Shown: positions 9,639 to 17,675 of the stretch, piece by piece
How positions within the stretch are numbered: position 1 is the first letter of the stretch
Layout of the letters: the number at the start of each line of letters is the position of its first letter
Origin: SZUA-38 sp965212525
Lineage (GTDB): Bacteria > Pseudomonadota > Gammaproteobacteria > Xanthomonadales > SZUA-38
Length of the DNA: 64,000 bases
NCBI GenBank assembly: GCA_965212525.1
Contig: CBDBVC010000058.1
Location: 1-64,000, forward strand
Direction: 5' to 3'
Translations under genes and position numbers: made by a program
The notes under the pieces: generated by a model
The model's database searches: none
Told to the model about the DNA's origin: nothing
Seen by the model: the letters and a program-made list of their open reading frames with translations, nothing else

Positions 9639-10091
9639 ATGACCCCTCTGTTCAAAAAGCTCAATCTCAAACAGCAGAACCCCATTCATGTGCTGAATGC
9701 GCCAGAAGGGTTCGACCGAGAACTGGAACATCTCGATGGCGTGACCGTCCGCAAACGGGTCACGACGAAATCCACTGTCAGCTTCGGTCTGGCCTTCGCC
9801 ATCACCACTGCCGAACTGGACAAGGTCTCCAGGGCACTGGTCGATTCAGCCGAAGGCGATGCCGTGATCTGGATCGCCTACCCGAAGAAGTCCTCGAAAA
9901 AGTACAGCTGTGAATTCAACCGCGACTCGGGCTGGCAGCTGCTGGGTGATGCCGGTTATGAAGGTGTGCGCATGGTGGCCATCGACGAGGACTGGTCGGC
10001 ACTGCGCTTCAGGCGTGCCGAGTACATCAAGTCGATGAAGCGCAGCAGCAAGATGGCCATCTCCGATGCTGGCCGCAAGCGTACCCGCTGA
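9639..10091 (+). CDS. Small soluble protein, DUF3052-like
   Basis: 150 residues with no signal peptide. A central segment AVIWIAYPKKSSKKYSCEFNRDSGW is reminiscent of DUF3052-type proteins, which carry a similar WxxYPKxSS motif followed by a short beta-rich domain. The C-terminus is very basic (KRSSKMAISDAGRKRTR), which could mean nucleic-acid contact. The GTG at 9636 and ATG at 9639 are both possible starts. It is 18 bases from the following GST gene, so the two may be co-transcribed. The family call is tentative. Confidence 0.6.
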   Translation: MTPLFKKLNLKQQNPIHVLNAPEGFDRELEHLDGVTVRKRVTTKSTVSFGLAFAITTAELDKVSRALVDSAEGDAVIWIAYPKKSSKKYSCEFNRDSGWQLLGDAGYEGVRMVAIDEDWSALRFRRAEYIKSMKRSSKMAISDAGRKRTR

Positions 10092-10109
10092 ACAGGCAAG
10101 GATTTCATC

Positions 10110-10721
10110 ATGAAACTAATTGGCATGCTCGATTCACCCTATGTCCGTCGCACGGCCATTTCCATGCACTGCCTTGGACTGGATTTCGAACACGAATCGG
10201 TATCGGTGTTTCGCCACATGGATACCTTCGGTGAATACAACCGGTTGTACAAGGCCCCGACACTGGTGTGTGATGATGGCCTGGCCCTGATGGATTCCAC
10301 GCTGATCATCGATCATGCAGAGCGCCTCAGTGAACGGCCTTCGCTGATGCCAGCAGACAAGGAGAAACATCGCCAGGCCCTGCGGGTGCTCGGTGTGGGA
10401 CTGGTGGCCTGCGAAAAGTCGGTACAGCTGTTTTACGAGCGTGAACTTCGTCCGGCTGAATTGCTGCATCAGGAATGGGCAGACCGTGTCATCGATCAGT
10501 TGCACACGGCCTATGATCTGCTGGTGAGCGAGTTTCGCCCGTCATCCAGCTCGCTGGATGTATACAATCTTGATCAGGTCGATATCAGTACTGCCGTGTT
10601 CTGGCGTTTCAGCCAGCTGGTGGTGGCTGATGTCATCGATACTGGTCGCTACCCATCTCTGGTTGCGCATTCGGCAGCGTGTGAAGGGCTGGATGTGTTT
10701 CAGCGCTATGCGCCAGATTGA
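10110..10721 (+). CDS. Glutathione S-transferase family protein
   Basis: 203 residues with the thioredoxin-like N-terminal domain (MKLIGMLDSPYVRRTAISMHCLGLDFEH), a cis-proline strand (KAPTLVCDDG) and the glutathione-binding LMDSTLIIDHAE corresponding to the usual ES/DS motif, then an all-helical C-terminal domain. The residue at the catalytic Ser/Cys/Tyr position is Ser9. It is a cytosolic enzyme or stress protein; substrate unknown. Confidence 0.85.
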   Translation: MKLIGMLDSPYVRRTAISMHCLGLDFEHESVSVFRHMDTFGEYNRLYKAPTLVCDDGLALMDSTLIIDHAERLSERPSLMPADKEKHRQALRVLGVGLVACEKSVQLFYERELRPAELLHQEWADRVIDQLHTAYDLLVSEFRPSSSSLDVYNLDQVDISTAVFWRFSQLVVADVIDTGRYPSLVAHSAACEGLDVFQRYAPD

Positions 10722-10730
10722 TCAATGGAT

Positions 10731-11243
10731 TCAGACATCGTTACGGGACTTTTTTCGCCCGAACAGGCGACGAAACAGGTCGCATTCGGCACGACGTGTT
10801 TCGGGTAGGGACGCGACGATCACAAACGGGATAAACCAGATCACCAGCAGCCAGTTCATCACGGTGTCGGATTCCAGCGATTCAAACATCTGAGGCAGTA
10901 CAATCATGGCAGCGGCACACAGCAGCGAATAGACAATCATGAACCAGAACAGCTGTGTGGCGCTGAAACGCTGGGTGATGCGGCGCTGCAGATTTCGATC
11001 ATAGGCAGCCATTTTCTGCAGCAGTGTGCGATTGCCGGCATAGCCTGCCGTGATCAGTTCGCTATCGCCCATCTGCCTGATGGCCGAGACAAACGCCTGC
11101 TGTTCTGTCTGCCCGGTCGCGACCTTCTCTTCAACCAGGCAATGCAAATGATCGGTCAGTTCATCCAGGTCACCCCGGCGTGAGCAACCGGTATCGAGTA
11201 TCGAACGACACCACTGGTCAATTTCATGATTCAGGTCAAACAT
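10731..11243 (-). CDS. HAAS-domain membrane protein paired with PadR
   Basis: 170 residues. The N-terminal 75 residues form a HAAS (permease prefix/DUF1700-like) helical domain with the characteristic DELTDHLHCLVEEKVATGQTEQQAF and RQMGDSELI pieces, followed by two membrane helices (about 95-115, 128-148) and a basic tail. HAAS proteins usually sit directly behind a PadR regulator, as here: the genes overlap by 13 bases. They are thought to transmit envelope signals, but the mechanism is not visible in the sequence. Confidence 0.8.
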   Translation of the reverse strand: MFDLNHEIDQWCRSILDTGCSRRGDLDELTDHLHCLVEEKVATGQTEQQAFVSAIRQMGDSELITAGYAGNRTLLQKMAAYDRNLQRRITQRFSATQLFWFMIVYSLLCAAAMIVLPQMFESLESDTVMNWLLVIWFIPFVIVASLPETRRAECDLFRRLFGRKKSRNDV

Positions 11244-11578
11244 GGTTCTTCTCCTTCAAGCGCCTGCAGCATGCGGTGTAATCGGTCCCACAGGTGACGC
11301 TGCAGCTCGAGTTCTTTTTCGCCTTCGTCGCGCAAGCGGTAATACTTGCGTTTACGGCCGTTGTCGGCACGTCCCGAATAGGATTCAATCAGGCGGCGTT
11401 TTTCCAGTCGGTGCAATATCGGATAAAGCATGCCGTCCGCCCATTGCAGCTCGCCATCCGATATCTCGCGCACCTGGTGAATGATGGCGTAACCGTAACT
11501 GTCGCCCTGTTTCAGGATCGACAGGATCAGTGGCGTTGCCGAGGCAGCAATCAGGTCCTTTGGAATGGGGCTGGACAT
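11231..11578 (-). CDS. PadR family transcriptional regulator
   Basis: 115 residues, the compact PadR-s2 size. The winged helix is visible: LILSILKQGDSYGYAIIHQVRE, then the wing/recognition segment ADGMLYPILHRLEKRRLIESY and KRKYYRLRDEGEKEL, with a short dimerisation helix at the end. It heads a two-gene unit with the HAAS protein. An inverted repeat 20 bases upstream of its ATG probably binds it. Confidence 0.9.
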   Translation of the reverse strand: MSSPIPKDLIAASATPLILSILKQGDSYGYAIIHQVREISDGELQWADGMLYPILHRLEKRRLIESYSGRADNGRKRKYYRLRDEGEKELELQRHLWDRLHRMLQALEGEEPCLT

Positions 11579-11597
11579 TGCATTGAATCTCTATGCA

Positions 11598-11624
11598 TAG
11601 GTATCTTATGTATTAATATACCTA
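11598..11624. promoter_or_regulatory. Inverted repeat upstream of padR
   Basis: Seven-base arms TAGGTAT and ATACCTA separated by 13 AT-rich bases, starting 20 bases upstream of the PadR start codon. AT-rich dyads next to the gene are the usual PadR autoregulatory sites. The flanks also carry two similar CTATGYAT words, so the exact bound half-sites are uncertain. Confidence 0.45.
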
Positions 11625-11715
11625 GAGTTTCTATGTATGTCAATCCTGCCGGGATTCATCACCCCGGGCCTTTCCTGCTAGACTCGATCCTTCGGCCAGC
11701 CACAGCATCAATCTC

Positions 11716-12132
11716 ATGCAGATCGGACAAATCGAAGAACTCGTTTACACACTGGAGAAGAAGGACCTTGCCAGTGACCTGCCCGTTTCGGATGAGGATA
11801 GGTTTCCACCAGTCTTTGCTACCTCACGCATGATTGCACTGATGGAACTGGCCGCAGCACGATTGATGCGACCTGAGCTGAATGTGGATCAGCTGTCCGT
11901 CGGGGTGACGGTGGATGTCAGTCATGTGGCGGCCACACCCGCCGGTGAAACGATTCGGGCCACAGCCGAATACCTCGGTCCCGAAGGCAAGCTACACCGG
12001 TTTCGGGTTGAAGTGCATGATGCCGGAGGCCGTGTCGGCAGCGGAACCCACAGCAGGGCGATCGTCTCGACTGAACGTTTGATCAGTGGGGCAAAACAGC
12101 GATGCACTGCGGGTTCAGTCGCGACTGACTAG
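11716..12132 (+). CDS. Hotdog-fold thioesterase (fluoroacetyl-CoA thioesterase-like)
   Basis: 138 residues with the FlK-like layout: FPPVFATSRMIALMELAAARLM (the helix bearing the putative Glu), then SVGVTVDVSHVAATPAGETIRATAEY and a C-terminal strand VGSGTHSRAIV. Members hydrolyse acyl-CoA thioesters or act in lipid/aromatic metabolism; most bacterial homologues have no proven substrate. It stands alone, divergent from padR. Confidence 0.8.
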   Translation: MQIGQIEELVYTLEKKDLASDLPVSDEDRFPPVFATSRMIALMELAAARLMRPELNVDQLSVGVTVDVSHVAATPAGETIRATAEYLGPEGKLHRFRVEVHDAGGRVGSGTHSRAIVSTERLISGAKQRCTAGSVATD

Positions 12133-12348
12133 ACGGTGTTCTGATGCCGCCTGCCCCGATCCGGGTTCAGGCTTAGTGCTGTCGCAAACAGTGCAGCTGG
12201 AATCTGGATAGACCACCCTGTGTGAACCGTAGCATTGCTTTAATGGCGATACGCGATGATATCGTGGCCTTTGGCCGATGCAGATTCACGTGGTTGATGT
12301 CAACATGCAGGGTGTTAGAATCAGACACAGAATGTTGATGGTCTGCTG

Positions 12349-13122
12349 ATGAACAAGAAGAAGATACGGCGCATACTCTACGCTGTTTTTGCAGTCTGGA
12401 CAGTGTTCAGCGTGGTCTGGTTGATCAATTCATACCGGACTCAGGGTGTTGCTGAACGTTTGCTCGAGGACACCGAGCGCGTCAGGGTCGAATCCGACGA
12501 TCAGAAGATCAGCCTGATTCCACTGAAGTTTCCACTCCGTTCCGCACTGGTATTCGTCAGTGGCGGTGGGGTCGCGGCCGAGGCCTATGTTCCGATGCTC
12601 AAGCCCCTGGCCAACCGCGGGTTTCCAGTCTATATCATGCGATTGCCCTGGCGTATCTCACCCTTGTCCAGTCATCGCCAGACCGTGATGACTCGCGTCA
12701 ATGAACTGATCGACAATTCAACCGATATGCGTTCTTTTGTCCTCGCCGGTCATTCCCTGGGAGCCGCCATCGTCAGTGAAATGGCCTTGCGACCACATGA
12801 GAAGGTGACTGAATTTGTCCTGATCGGGACGACACACCCGAAGCGGCATGATCTGTCCGCACTGACCGTTCCGATCACCAAGGTACTGGGTTCGGAAGAT
12901 GGTGTGGCTTCGGTCGAGAAGGCGGAGAATAACCGGTCTCTATTGCCCGAATCGGTAACCTGGATCGTGCTCGAGGGTGCCAATCACTCCCAGTTTGGCC
13001 ATTACGGTTCCCAGCTGTTCGATGGTGATGCCAGCATCACGCGTGAGGCACAGCAAGAACAGACTCGCGACATTCTGCTCGATCGAATCACGGCACCGGT
13101 CAGGAAAACTGACAGTGATTGA
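12349..13122 (+). CDS. Membrane-anchored alpha/beta hydrolase
   Basis: 257 residues. An N-terminal membrane anchor (ILYAVFAVWTVFSVVWLI) precedes an alpha/beta-hydrolase domain with the nucleophile elbow GHSLGA near residue 131, the strand FVLIGTTHP, and a likely catalytic His in ANHSQFGHYG near residue 217. It is similar to the short Abhydrolase_5-like dienelactone-hydrolase relatives; substrate unknown. The gene overlaps the next one by eight bases and starts a run of four closely packed genes up to 14504. Confidence 0.8.
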   Translation: MNKKKIRRILYAVFAVWTVFSVVWLINSYRTQGVAERLLEDTERVRVESDDQKISLIPLKFPLRSALVFVSGGGVAAEAYVPMLKPLANRGFPVYIMRLPWRISPLSSHRQTVMTRVNELIDNSTDMRSFVLAGHSLGAAIVSEMALRPHEKVTEFVLIGTTHPKRHDLSALTVPITKVLGSEDGVASVEKAENNRSLLPESVTWIVLEGANHSQFGHYGSQLFDGDASITREAQQEQTRDILLDRITAPVRKTDSD

Positions 13123-13654
13123 GATTCGTACGTTCCAGCAGGCTGACTTTCCGGCCGTGATGGACATCTACCGCCAGGGCATTGCCACGGGTATGGCAAC
13201 ATTCGAGACAGAAGTCAAACAATGGGAGCAGTGGGATGAGTCCGTCCATGCCGAGTGTCGACTGGTTGCGATTGACGGCGAGTCAGTTGTGGGGTGGGCT
13301 GCCCTGATGCCGGTTTCGGCCCGGAATGTGTACCGTGGTGTTGCCGAGGAAACCATTTATGTAGCGAACACCAGTCGTGGACATGGCGTGGGCAAGCGCC
13401 TGATGCGCGCCCTCATCGAGTCATCCGAGGCAGCCGGGTTCTGGACGCTCCAGGGTGTTATCTTCGAGCAGAATACGGCCAGTATCCGCTTGCACGAGCG
13501 GCATGGATTCAGGCGGGTTGGACGACGCGAAAAAATCGGACAACTGGACGGGCGCTGGTGCGACACGCTGCTGTATGAGCGGCGCAGTACTGTCGTCGGT
13601 CAGGCCGGCGACACGGCTCAACAATCGTCATTCATCAGGGAAGCAAGCACATGA
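13115..13654 (+). CDS. Phosphinothricin-type GNAT N-acetyltransferase
   Basis: 179 residues if GTG 13115 is used, which begins the standard family N-terminus IEIRTFQQADFPAVMDIY. The acetyl-CoA loop RGHGVGKRLMRALIE is intact, and the phosphinothricin/methionine-sulfone acetyltransferase features TGMATFETE, YVANTSRG and EQNTASIRLHERHGF are present. Such enzymes acetylate amino-acid analogues or methionine sulfoximine. It overlaps both neighbours (8 and 4 bases), implying coupled translation. Confidence 0.88.
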   Translation: MIEIRTFQQADFPAVMDIYRQGIATGMATFETEVKQWEQWDESVHAECRLVAIDGESVVGWAALMPVSARNVYRGVAEETIYVANTSRGHGVGKRLMRALIESSEAAGFWTLQGVIFEQNTASIRLHERHGFRRVGRREKIGQLDGRWCDTLLYERRSTVVGQAGDTAQQSSFIREAST

Positions 13655-14040
13655 ATGCCGTCAGCGGTCACATCAGAACCACGCTTCGTCTGGAAGGCCT
13701 GTGTCTTCTCGTTGCTGCGATCATGGTCTATCAGCATCTGGATCTGTCATGGTCGACATTCGCCTGGTTTTTCCTGGCACCGGACCTGTCTTTTCTGGGT
13801 TATCTGGCCGGAAGTCGAATTGGCGCACTGGCCTACAACAGTGCACACAGCAGCATCGGGCCCTTGCTCACCGCCGTCACGGGACTGATGTTCGATCTGC
13901 CGCTCTGTTATGCCATTGCCCTGATCTGGCTGGCGCACATCGGCTTTGACCGCATGCTCGGATACGGCCTTAAATACGCCAGCGGATTTGGCCACACACA
14001 TCTGGGGCTGATCGGCAAACAGCGTGCGCGCCAGGCATGA
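13651..14040 (+). CDS. DUF4260 membrane protein
   Basis: 129 residues with three to four hydrophobic segments and the DUF4260 signature at the C-terminus: GFDRMLGYGLKYASGFGHTHLG. Function is unknown for the family. The ATG overlaps the GNAT stop (ATGA) and the stop lies 20 bases before the RidA-like lipoprotein, so it belongs to the same transcript. Confidence 0.85.
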   Translation: MNAVSGHIRTTLRLEGLCLLVAAIMVYQHLDLSWSTFAWFFLAPDLSFLGYLAGSRIGALAYNSAHSSIGPLLTAVTGLMFDLPLCYAIALIWLAHIGFDRMLGYGLKYASGFGHTHLGLIGKQRARQA

Positions 14041-14060
14041 GCCTGCAAAGGAGAAAACCC

Positions 14061-14504
14061 ATGAACACACGAACTGTCATTATCCTGCCGGTGCTACTGG
14101 CAATCCTGTTGAGCGCCTGTGCCAGCACTCCGGAACCAGCCGAGGTTCGTCGTTACCATGCCGGCGACTGGGAACAGGATATCGGATACACCCAGGCCGT
14201 GCGTCATGGCAACATCCTGCATGTGTCAGGTGTGGTCACTGGGGGTGACACCATGGATGAGGTTGTCACCAACACCTACCGGCGCATCGAGTCCATCCTG
14301 GCTGAATTCGATGCCGACATGGACGACATCGTCAAGGAGGTGCTGTACACCACCGACATGGAAGCGATGAAAAAGGCCATTCCGGTAAGAAAGGCCTTTT
14401 TCCCCAATGGCATCTATCCAGCCGCCACCTGGGTGCAGATTTCCCGCCTGTTTGTGGCCGAAGCGGTGCTGGAGGTGGATGTGACCGTGATGCTGGATCA
14501 GTGA
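14061..14504 (+). CDS. RidA/YjgF-fold lipoprotein
   Basis: 147 residues from ATG 14061 (AAAGGAG nine bases upstream). A lipoprotein signal ends in LLSAC with Cys20 as the acylation site, followed by a RidA-fold domain (GVVTGGDTMDEVVTNTYRRIESILAEFDADMDDIVKEV-like helix). In cytosolic RidA the deaminase arginine lies in a P-A-R-x-x-V stretch near the C-terminus; the matching stretch here is PAATWVQI with no arginine. Anchoring in the membrane and loss of the arginine suggest it is not a canonical enamine deaminase. Confidence 0.82.
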   Translation: MNTRTVIILPVLLAILLSACASTPEPAEVRRYHAGDWEQDIGYTQAVRHGNILHVSGVVTGGDTMDEVVTNTYRRIESILAEFDADMDDIVKEVLYTTDMEAMKKAIPVRKAFFPNGIYPAATWVQISRLFVAEAVLEVDVTVMLDQ

Positions 14505-14512
14505 ACGCGATC

Positions 14513-15277
14513 TCAGTTTCGACCGGCCATGACACCCCCGTCAACATCCCAGATGGCACCAGTCACCCAGCTGGCCTGATCTGACAACAGAAACGAGATC
14601 ACGGCGGCCACATCATCACTCTGCCCGATTCGGCCAATCGGGTGGAAGTCGTCGAAACCCGCCAGCGTTTCGTCAACCTGGTCTGGATCGATGAAGGTCT
14701 CGTAAATCGGTGTGCTCACCACCGCTGGTGACACGGCGTTGACGCGGATGCCGTCATCGGCAAGTTCCATCGCCAGGTGCTGTGTCAGGCTGTGCAGGCC
14801 GGCCTTGGCCATCGAATAGGCAGACGAGGGTGTTGCCTTAACGGCCTGGCTGGCCCACATCGAGCCGACATTGACCATGCTGCCGCCATCATGCCGCTGC
14901 ATGTTTCGGGCGATGGCCTGAAGAATGAAAAAGGTCGAGCGGTTCAGTTGCATGTACTGATCATAATCGCTCGCTGTGTGATCGATGAAGGATTTCGGGT
15001 TGAACGTGCCGGCCGCATTCACTGCATGCACGACAGGTCGATCTGAACTGTCAATGGTCTCGATCAGTGACCGCACACTCTCCGGTGAATAGAGATCTGC
15101 CTGAAATGTACTGAGCTCGCCTGGGCCTTCACTGTGTTCGACCGCGTGCGTCAGTTTTTCGGCTGAGCGGCCGATGATGAGGGTATCGGTGCCCTCGGCA
15201 ATCAGGCGCCTGGCGGTGGCCAGGCCTATGCCGCTGGATCCGCCGATGACGATAGCCATGGGTGTGTTCTTGCTCAT
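14513..15277 (-). CDS. Short-chain dehydrogenase/reductase
   Basis: 254 residues, classical SDR. The NAD(P) motif GGSSGIG lies at residues 12-18, NAAG at about 88-91, and the catalytic Ser-Tyr-Lys as VGSMWAS and YSMAK near 155-160, with the C-terminal GAIWDVDGGVMAGRN tail. Arg36 in IIGRSAEKL after strand 2 favours NADP. It is divergent from the HxlR regulator at 15393, whose tandem operator lies between them, so it is the likely target of that regulator. The substrate is unknown. Confidence 0.88.
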   Translation of the reverse strand: MSKNTPMAIVIGGSSGIGLATARRLIAEGTDTLIIGRSAEKLTHAVEHSEGPGELSTFQADLYSPESVRSLIETIDSSDRPVVHAVNAAGTFNPKSFIDHTASDYDQYMQLNRSTFFILQAIARNMQRHDGGSMVNVGSMWASQAVKATPSSAYSMAKAGLHSLTQHLAMELADDGIRVNAVSPAVVSTPIYETFIDPDQVDETLAGFDDFHPIGRIGQSDDVAAVISFLLSDQASWVTGAIWDVDGGVMAGRN

Positions 15278-15349
15278 GTTCTTCTCTCCTATGCTGGACT
15301 GTCTGATGAATTTCGGCGTAGACTACAGCGATCTCTAAGCCTTTGAAAA

Positions 15350-15384
15350 GCAGGTACTTTTTGGTCAGGCAGGTACTTTCTGGT
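15350..15384. promoter_or_regulatory. Tandem direct-repeat operator for HxlR
   Basis: Two 16-base direct repeats, GCAGGTACTTTTTGGT at 15350 and GCAGGTACTTTCTGGT at 15369, differ at one base and are spaced 19 bases start to start, about two helical turns. The second ends eight bases before the HxlR ATG. Repeated GTAC-containing sites between an HxlR gene and a divergent oxidoreductase fit a regulator-target pair. Confidence 0.65.
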
Positions 15385-15392
15385 GTAAATTG

Positions 15393-15755
15393 ATGAATTC
15401 ACAGGAAAAAGTTTTTACGAGAAAACAGCCACCCGGAGAGGCGGCACGACTGGTTCAGACCATTGTCGGCTGCAAATGGTCGATGACGGTCTACCGTTTG
15501 ATTGATGAGGGCATCGTCAGGCCGGGCGAAATGGTGCGAGCCGTGGACGGGCTGACCACCAAGGTGATGAATGACTGTCTGCGAAAGAACATCGGTTTTG
15601 GCATCATCGATCGGGTGGCATACAACGAGGTGCCGCCCCGTGTGGAGTATCAACTGACGACACTGGGTCGCAAGATCATCGCCATCCTCAATCAGCTGGA
15701 CAGTCTCGAAGAAGAATTACGTGACGAGACGGGGCGCAGCAGCACTGCGGTTTGA
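15393..15755 (+). CDS. HxlR family transcriptional regulator
   Basis: 120 residues with the HxlR winged helix (CKWSMTVYRLIDEGIVRPGEMVRAVDGLTTKVMNDCLRKNIGFGIIDR, then YQLTTLGRKIIAILNQL). The one conserved cysteine in the VGCKWSM motif is present, as in redox- or electrophile-sensing members, and a second cysteine (NDCLRKN) follows in the recognition-helix region. It is divergent from the SDR gene and probably responds to a reactive aldehyde or quinone. That last point is inference from family behaviour. Confidence 0.88.
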   Translation: MNSQEKVFTRKQPPGEAARLVQTIVGCKWSMTVYRLIDEGIVRPGEMVRAVDGLTTKVMNDCLRKNIGFGIIDRVAYNEVPPRVEYQLTTLGRKIIAILNQLDSLEEELRDETGRSSTAV

Positions 15756-15859
15756 GTCCCTCTCGCGCATGACAATGGGCACTTCACTTTTCTCACTTCT
15801 CGCCCATACTGAATAATCAAGGGCCATTTGATTCACAGGTACAGATCAGGGATCAGTTG

Positions 15860-16264
15860 ATGACGAATCCTGCTGCAGACAGAAAGGGCGAGCGATACGG
15901 CTGGTTGCTGGGCTTCTCGGGTGGATTCATCTGGGTGCTTGTTCTCGCCGTGATTGGTTTCGTCAAGGGAATGACGCTGGCCGGTACCCTGGGGCTGGTA
16001 CTGGCAGCCGTGGCCATAACCTGTATTGCCCTGTGTGCACCATGGCGACATCCGGACCGGCCCTGGTGGATGCTGATGCTGCCGATCTACGTGTTGCTGG
16101 CGGCATCGCTTTTCTGGGCCATGGTTTTCTTTGGCAGCAGTCCCGATTACGGGCTGAGCCAGCTCAACTGGTTTGTGCTGTTGCCGGCATTCCTGCCCTT
16201 TTTTATCGCCGGCACACGTCGCTGGAACGATCTTCACAATTCATCTGACCCCGGAGGTAAGTGA
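15860..16264 (+). CDS. Hypothetical four-helix membrane protein
   Basis: 134 residues from ATG 15860; a TTG three bases earlier is in frame. Four hydrophobic helices cover about 15-35, 40-62, 72-92 and 100-122, with a charged N-terminus (ADRKGERYGW) and a polar C-tail (TRRWNDLHNSSDPGGK). Most residues match no family I can name. It is a single gene with 64 bases to the next on the same strand. Confidence 0.6.
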   Translation: MTNPAADRKGERYGWLLGFSGGFIWVLVLAVIGFVKGMTLAGTLGLVLAAVAITCIALCAPWRHPDRPWWMLMLPIYVLLAASLFWAMVFFGSSPDYGLSQLNWFVLLPAFLPFFIAGTRRWNDLHNSSDPGGK

Positions 16265-16328
16265 GCAGCACGGGATTTCAGTGCTATATTGAAATAATGT
16301 CCATGTGGCATCCACAAGCGGTTGATCC

Positions 16329-17150
16329 ATGAAACGCACGGGTCTGATCATTCTTCTCGTGCTGCTGTGCATGGCCATGCCCCGTAAAGCCCATGCAGAG
16401 CCGCCGTTCACGGGCACGATATTCATCGAACCCAATATCATCACCGAGAACGACCCCACTACATTCGTTTCATTGCAATCCGCCGGTCGCGGTCTGCGTG
16501 ACATGTTCGATCGGCGCATCGATAACACGCAGACACTCGACGCCTGGTTGTTCACGGCACGCTACAGCGATGACGTCAGCATCGAGTTTCAGATTAATCC
16601 GGAGTTCGGGACGCAGCAAGACGCCCGCGAGCAGGCCGATTATTACGCACCGGTCATTGGCAGGCTGCCGCGGGCACTGCGCAGTCGCATCAGGTTTGTC
16701 ATGATTCATCAGGGCGATGAACCCTTCGGCGGAGACGACAAGACGCTGCTGATTCACACCGGGCGTGTCAGTCAGCAGTATATAGAGGGCGGCATTCTGG
16801 AAGAAACCCTGGTTCACGAGGCCGCCCATTCCTCTCTCGATCTGTTTCACGCCTATTCCGGTGACTGGTTCATGGCTCAGATCGAGGACGATGAATTCAT
16901 CTCCACCTATGCGCGTGACTTTCGCAGCCGAGAAGATGTGGCCGAAAGCTTTCTCCCCTGGCTGGCATTGCGTTACCGACGGGATCGCATTCCCGATTTA
17001 CTGGCCCGAACCATCGAACAGACCATTCCGAACCGTCTGGCCTATTTCGATCAGCAGGGTCTGGACATTACCCTGTATGAGGACAGGCCGGCCGTGGTGG
17101 CGGGGTCAGACAGTGGTGATGACAGTGACGTGCTTCTCACCGCCGAGTAA
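16329..17150 (+). CDS. Exported putative zinc metallopeptidase (HExxH)
   Basis: 273 residues with a signal peptide (LIILLVLLCMAMPRKAHA). The mature part begins with a beta-rich block (FTGTIFIEPNIITENDPTTF). An HEAAH motif lies in ETLVHEAAHSSLDLFH near residue 163, with a downstream FRSREDVAESFLPWLALRYR whose Glu could be the third zinc ligand. This arrangement is seen in several secreted peptidases of undefined family. The proposed activity rests on HExxH alone. Confidence 0.65.
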   Translation: MKRTGLIILLVLLCMAMPRKAHAEPPFTGTIFIEPNIITENDPTTFVSLQSAGRGLRDMFDRRIDNTQTLDAWLFTARYSDDVSIEFQINPEFGTQQDAREQADYYAPVIGRLPRALRSRIRFVMIHQGDEPFGGDDKTLLIHTGRVSQQYIEGGILEETLVHEAAHSSLDLFHAYSGDWFMAQIEDDEFISTYARDFRSREDVAESFLPWLALRYRRDRIPDLLARTIEQTIPNRLAYFDQQGLDITLYEDRPAVVAGSDSGDDSDVLLTAE

Positions 17151-17219
17151 GCCGCGATTCGTTCACGTCCATTTGCAAAACACGGTATGATCTGTGCACG
17201 GTAACGAGAGGAGCTGTTC

Positions 17220-17639
17220 ATGGATCGCAATCTGATTTTTCTGCCGATGCTGGCACAGGTATTTCTGGTCATGGTGGTCTACATCAAGCTGGCAGTGCGC
17301 AAGGCGGCTGCCCGAAAGGACATCAATCCGGCTGAAACGGCACTGAATCCGAAAGCCTGGCCTGATGATGTGGTCAAGGTCTCCAACAATGTCGGCAACC
17401 AGTTCGAGTTGCCCGTGCTCTATTATGTGGTCTGCATGGTGATGTGGGGTGCCGATGGCGTCACCACGATTACGCTGACCCTGGCCTGGCTGTTTGTAGT
17501 GAGCCGTGCCATTCATGCCTGGATACACACCGGATCTAACCACGTACCAACGCGCCTGAGAATGTTCATGATCGGGTTTCTTGTGCTGCTGATCATGTGG
17601 GGCTTCAGTCTGTGGACCATCTATCAGCAGAGCATGTGA
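17220..17639 (+). CDS. MAPEG family membrane protein
   Basis: 139 residues with four membrane helices, the standard MAPEG fold (eicosanoid and glutathione-metabolism family). The family helix-2 signature is visible as VSNNVGNQFELPVLYYVV with the Asn/Gln/Glu set conserved, followed by VSRAIHAWIHTGSNHVPTRLRMF. Bacterial MAPEG proteins are usually short glutathione-dependent transferases or peroxidases of unknown substrate. No obvious operon partner; the next gene starts about 36 bases downstream. Confidence 0.88.
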   Translation: MDRNLIFLPMLAQVFLVMVVYIKLAVRKAAARKDINPAETALNPKAWPDDVVKVSNNVGNQFELPVLYYVVCMVMWGADGVTTITLTLAWLFVVSRAIHAWIHTGSNHVPTRLRMFMIGFLVLLIMWGFSLWTIYQQSM

Positions 17640-17675
17640 TGGTTGTGCAGCGCTTCTGACCCCCAGGCTGGCCCG

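Noticed and set aside
16275..16295. ATTTCA-N9-TGAAAT dyad upstream of 16329
   Set aside because: Six AT-rich bases per arm can occur by chance in this space; no partner site seen.
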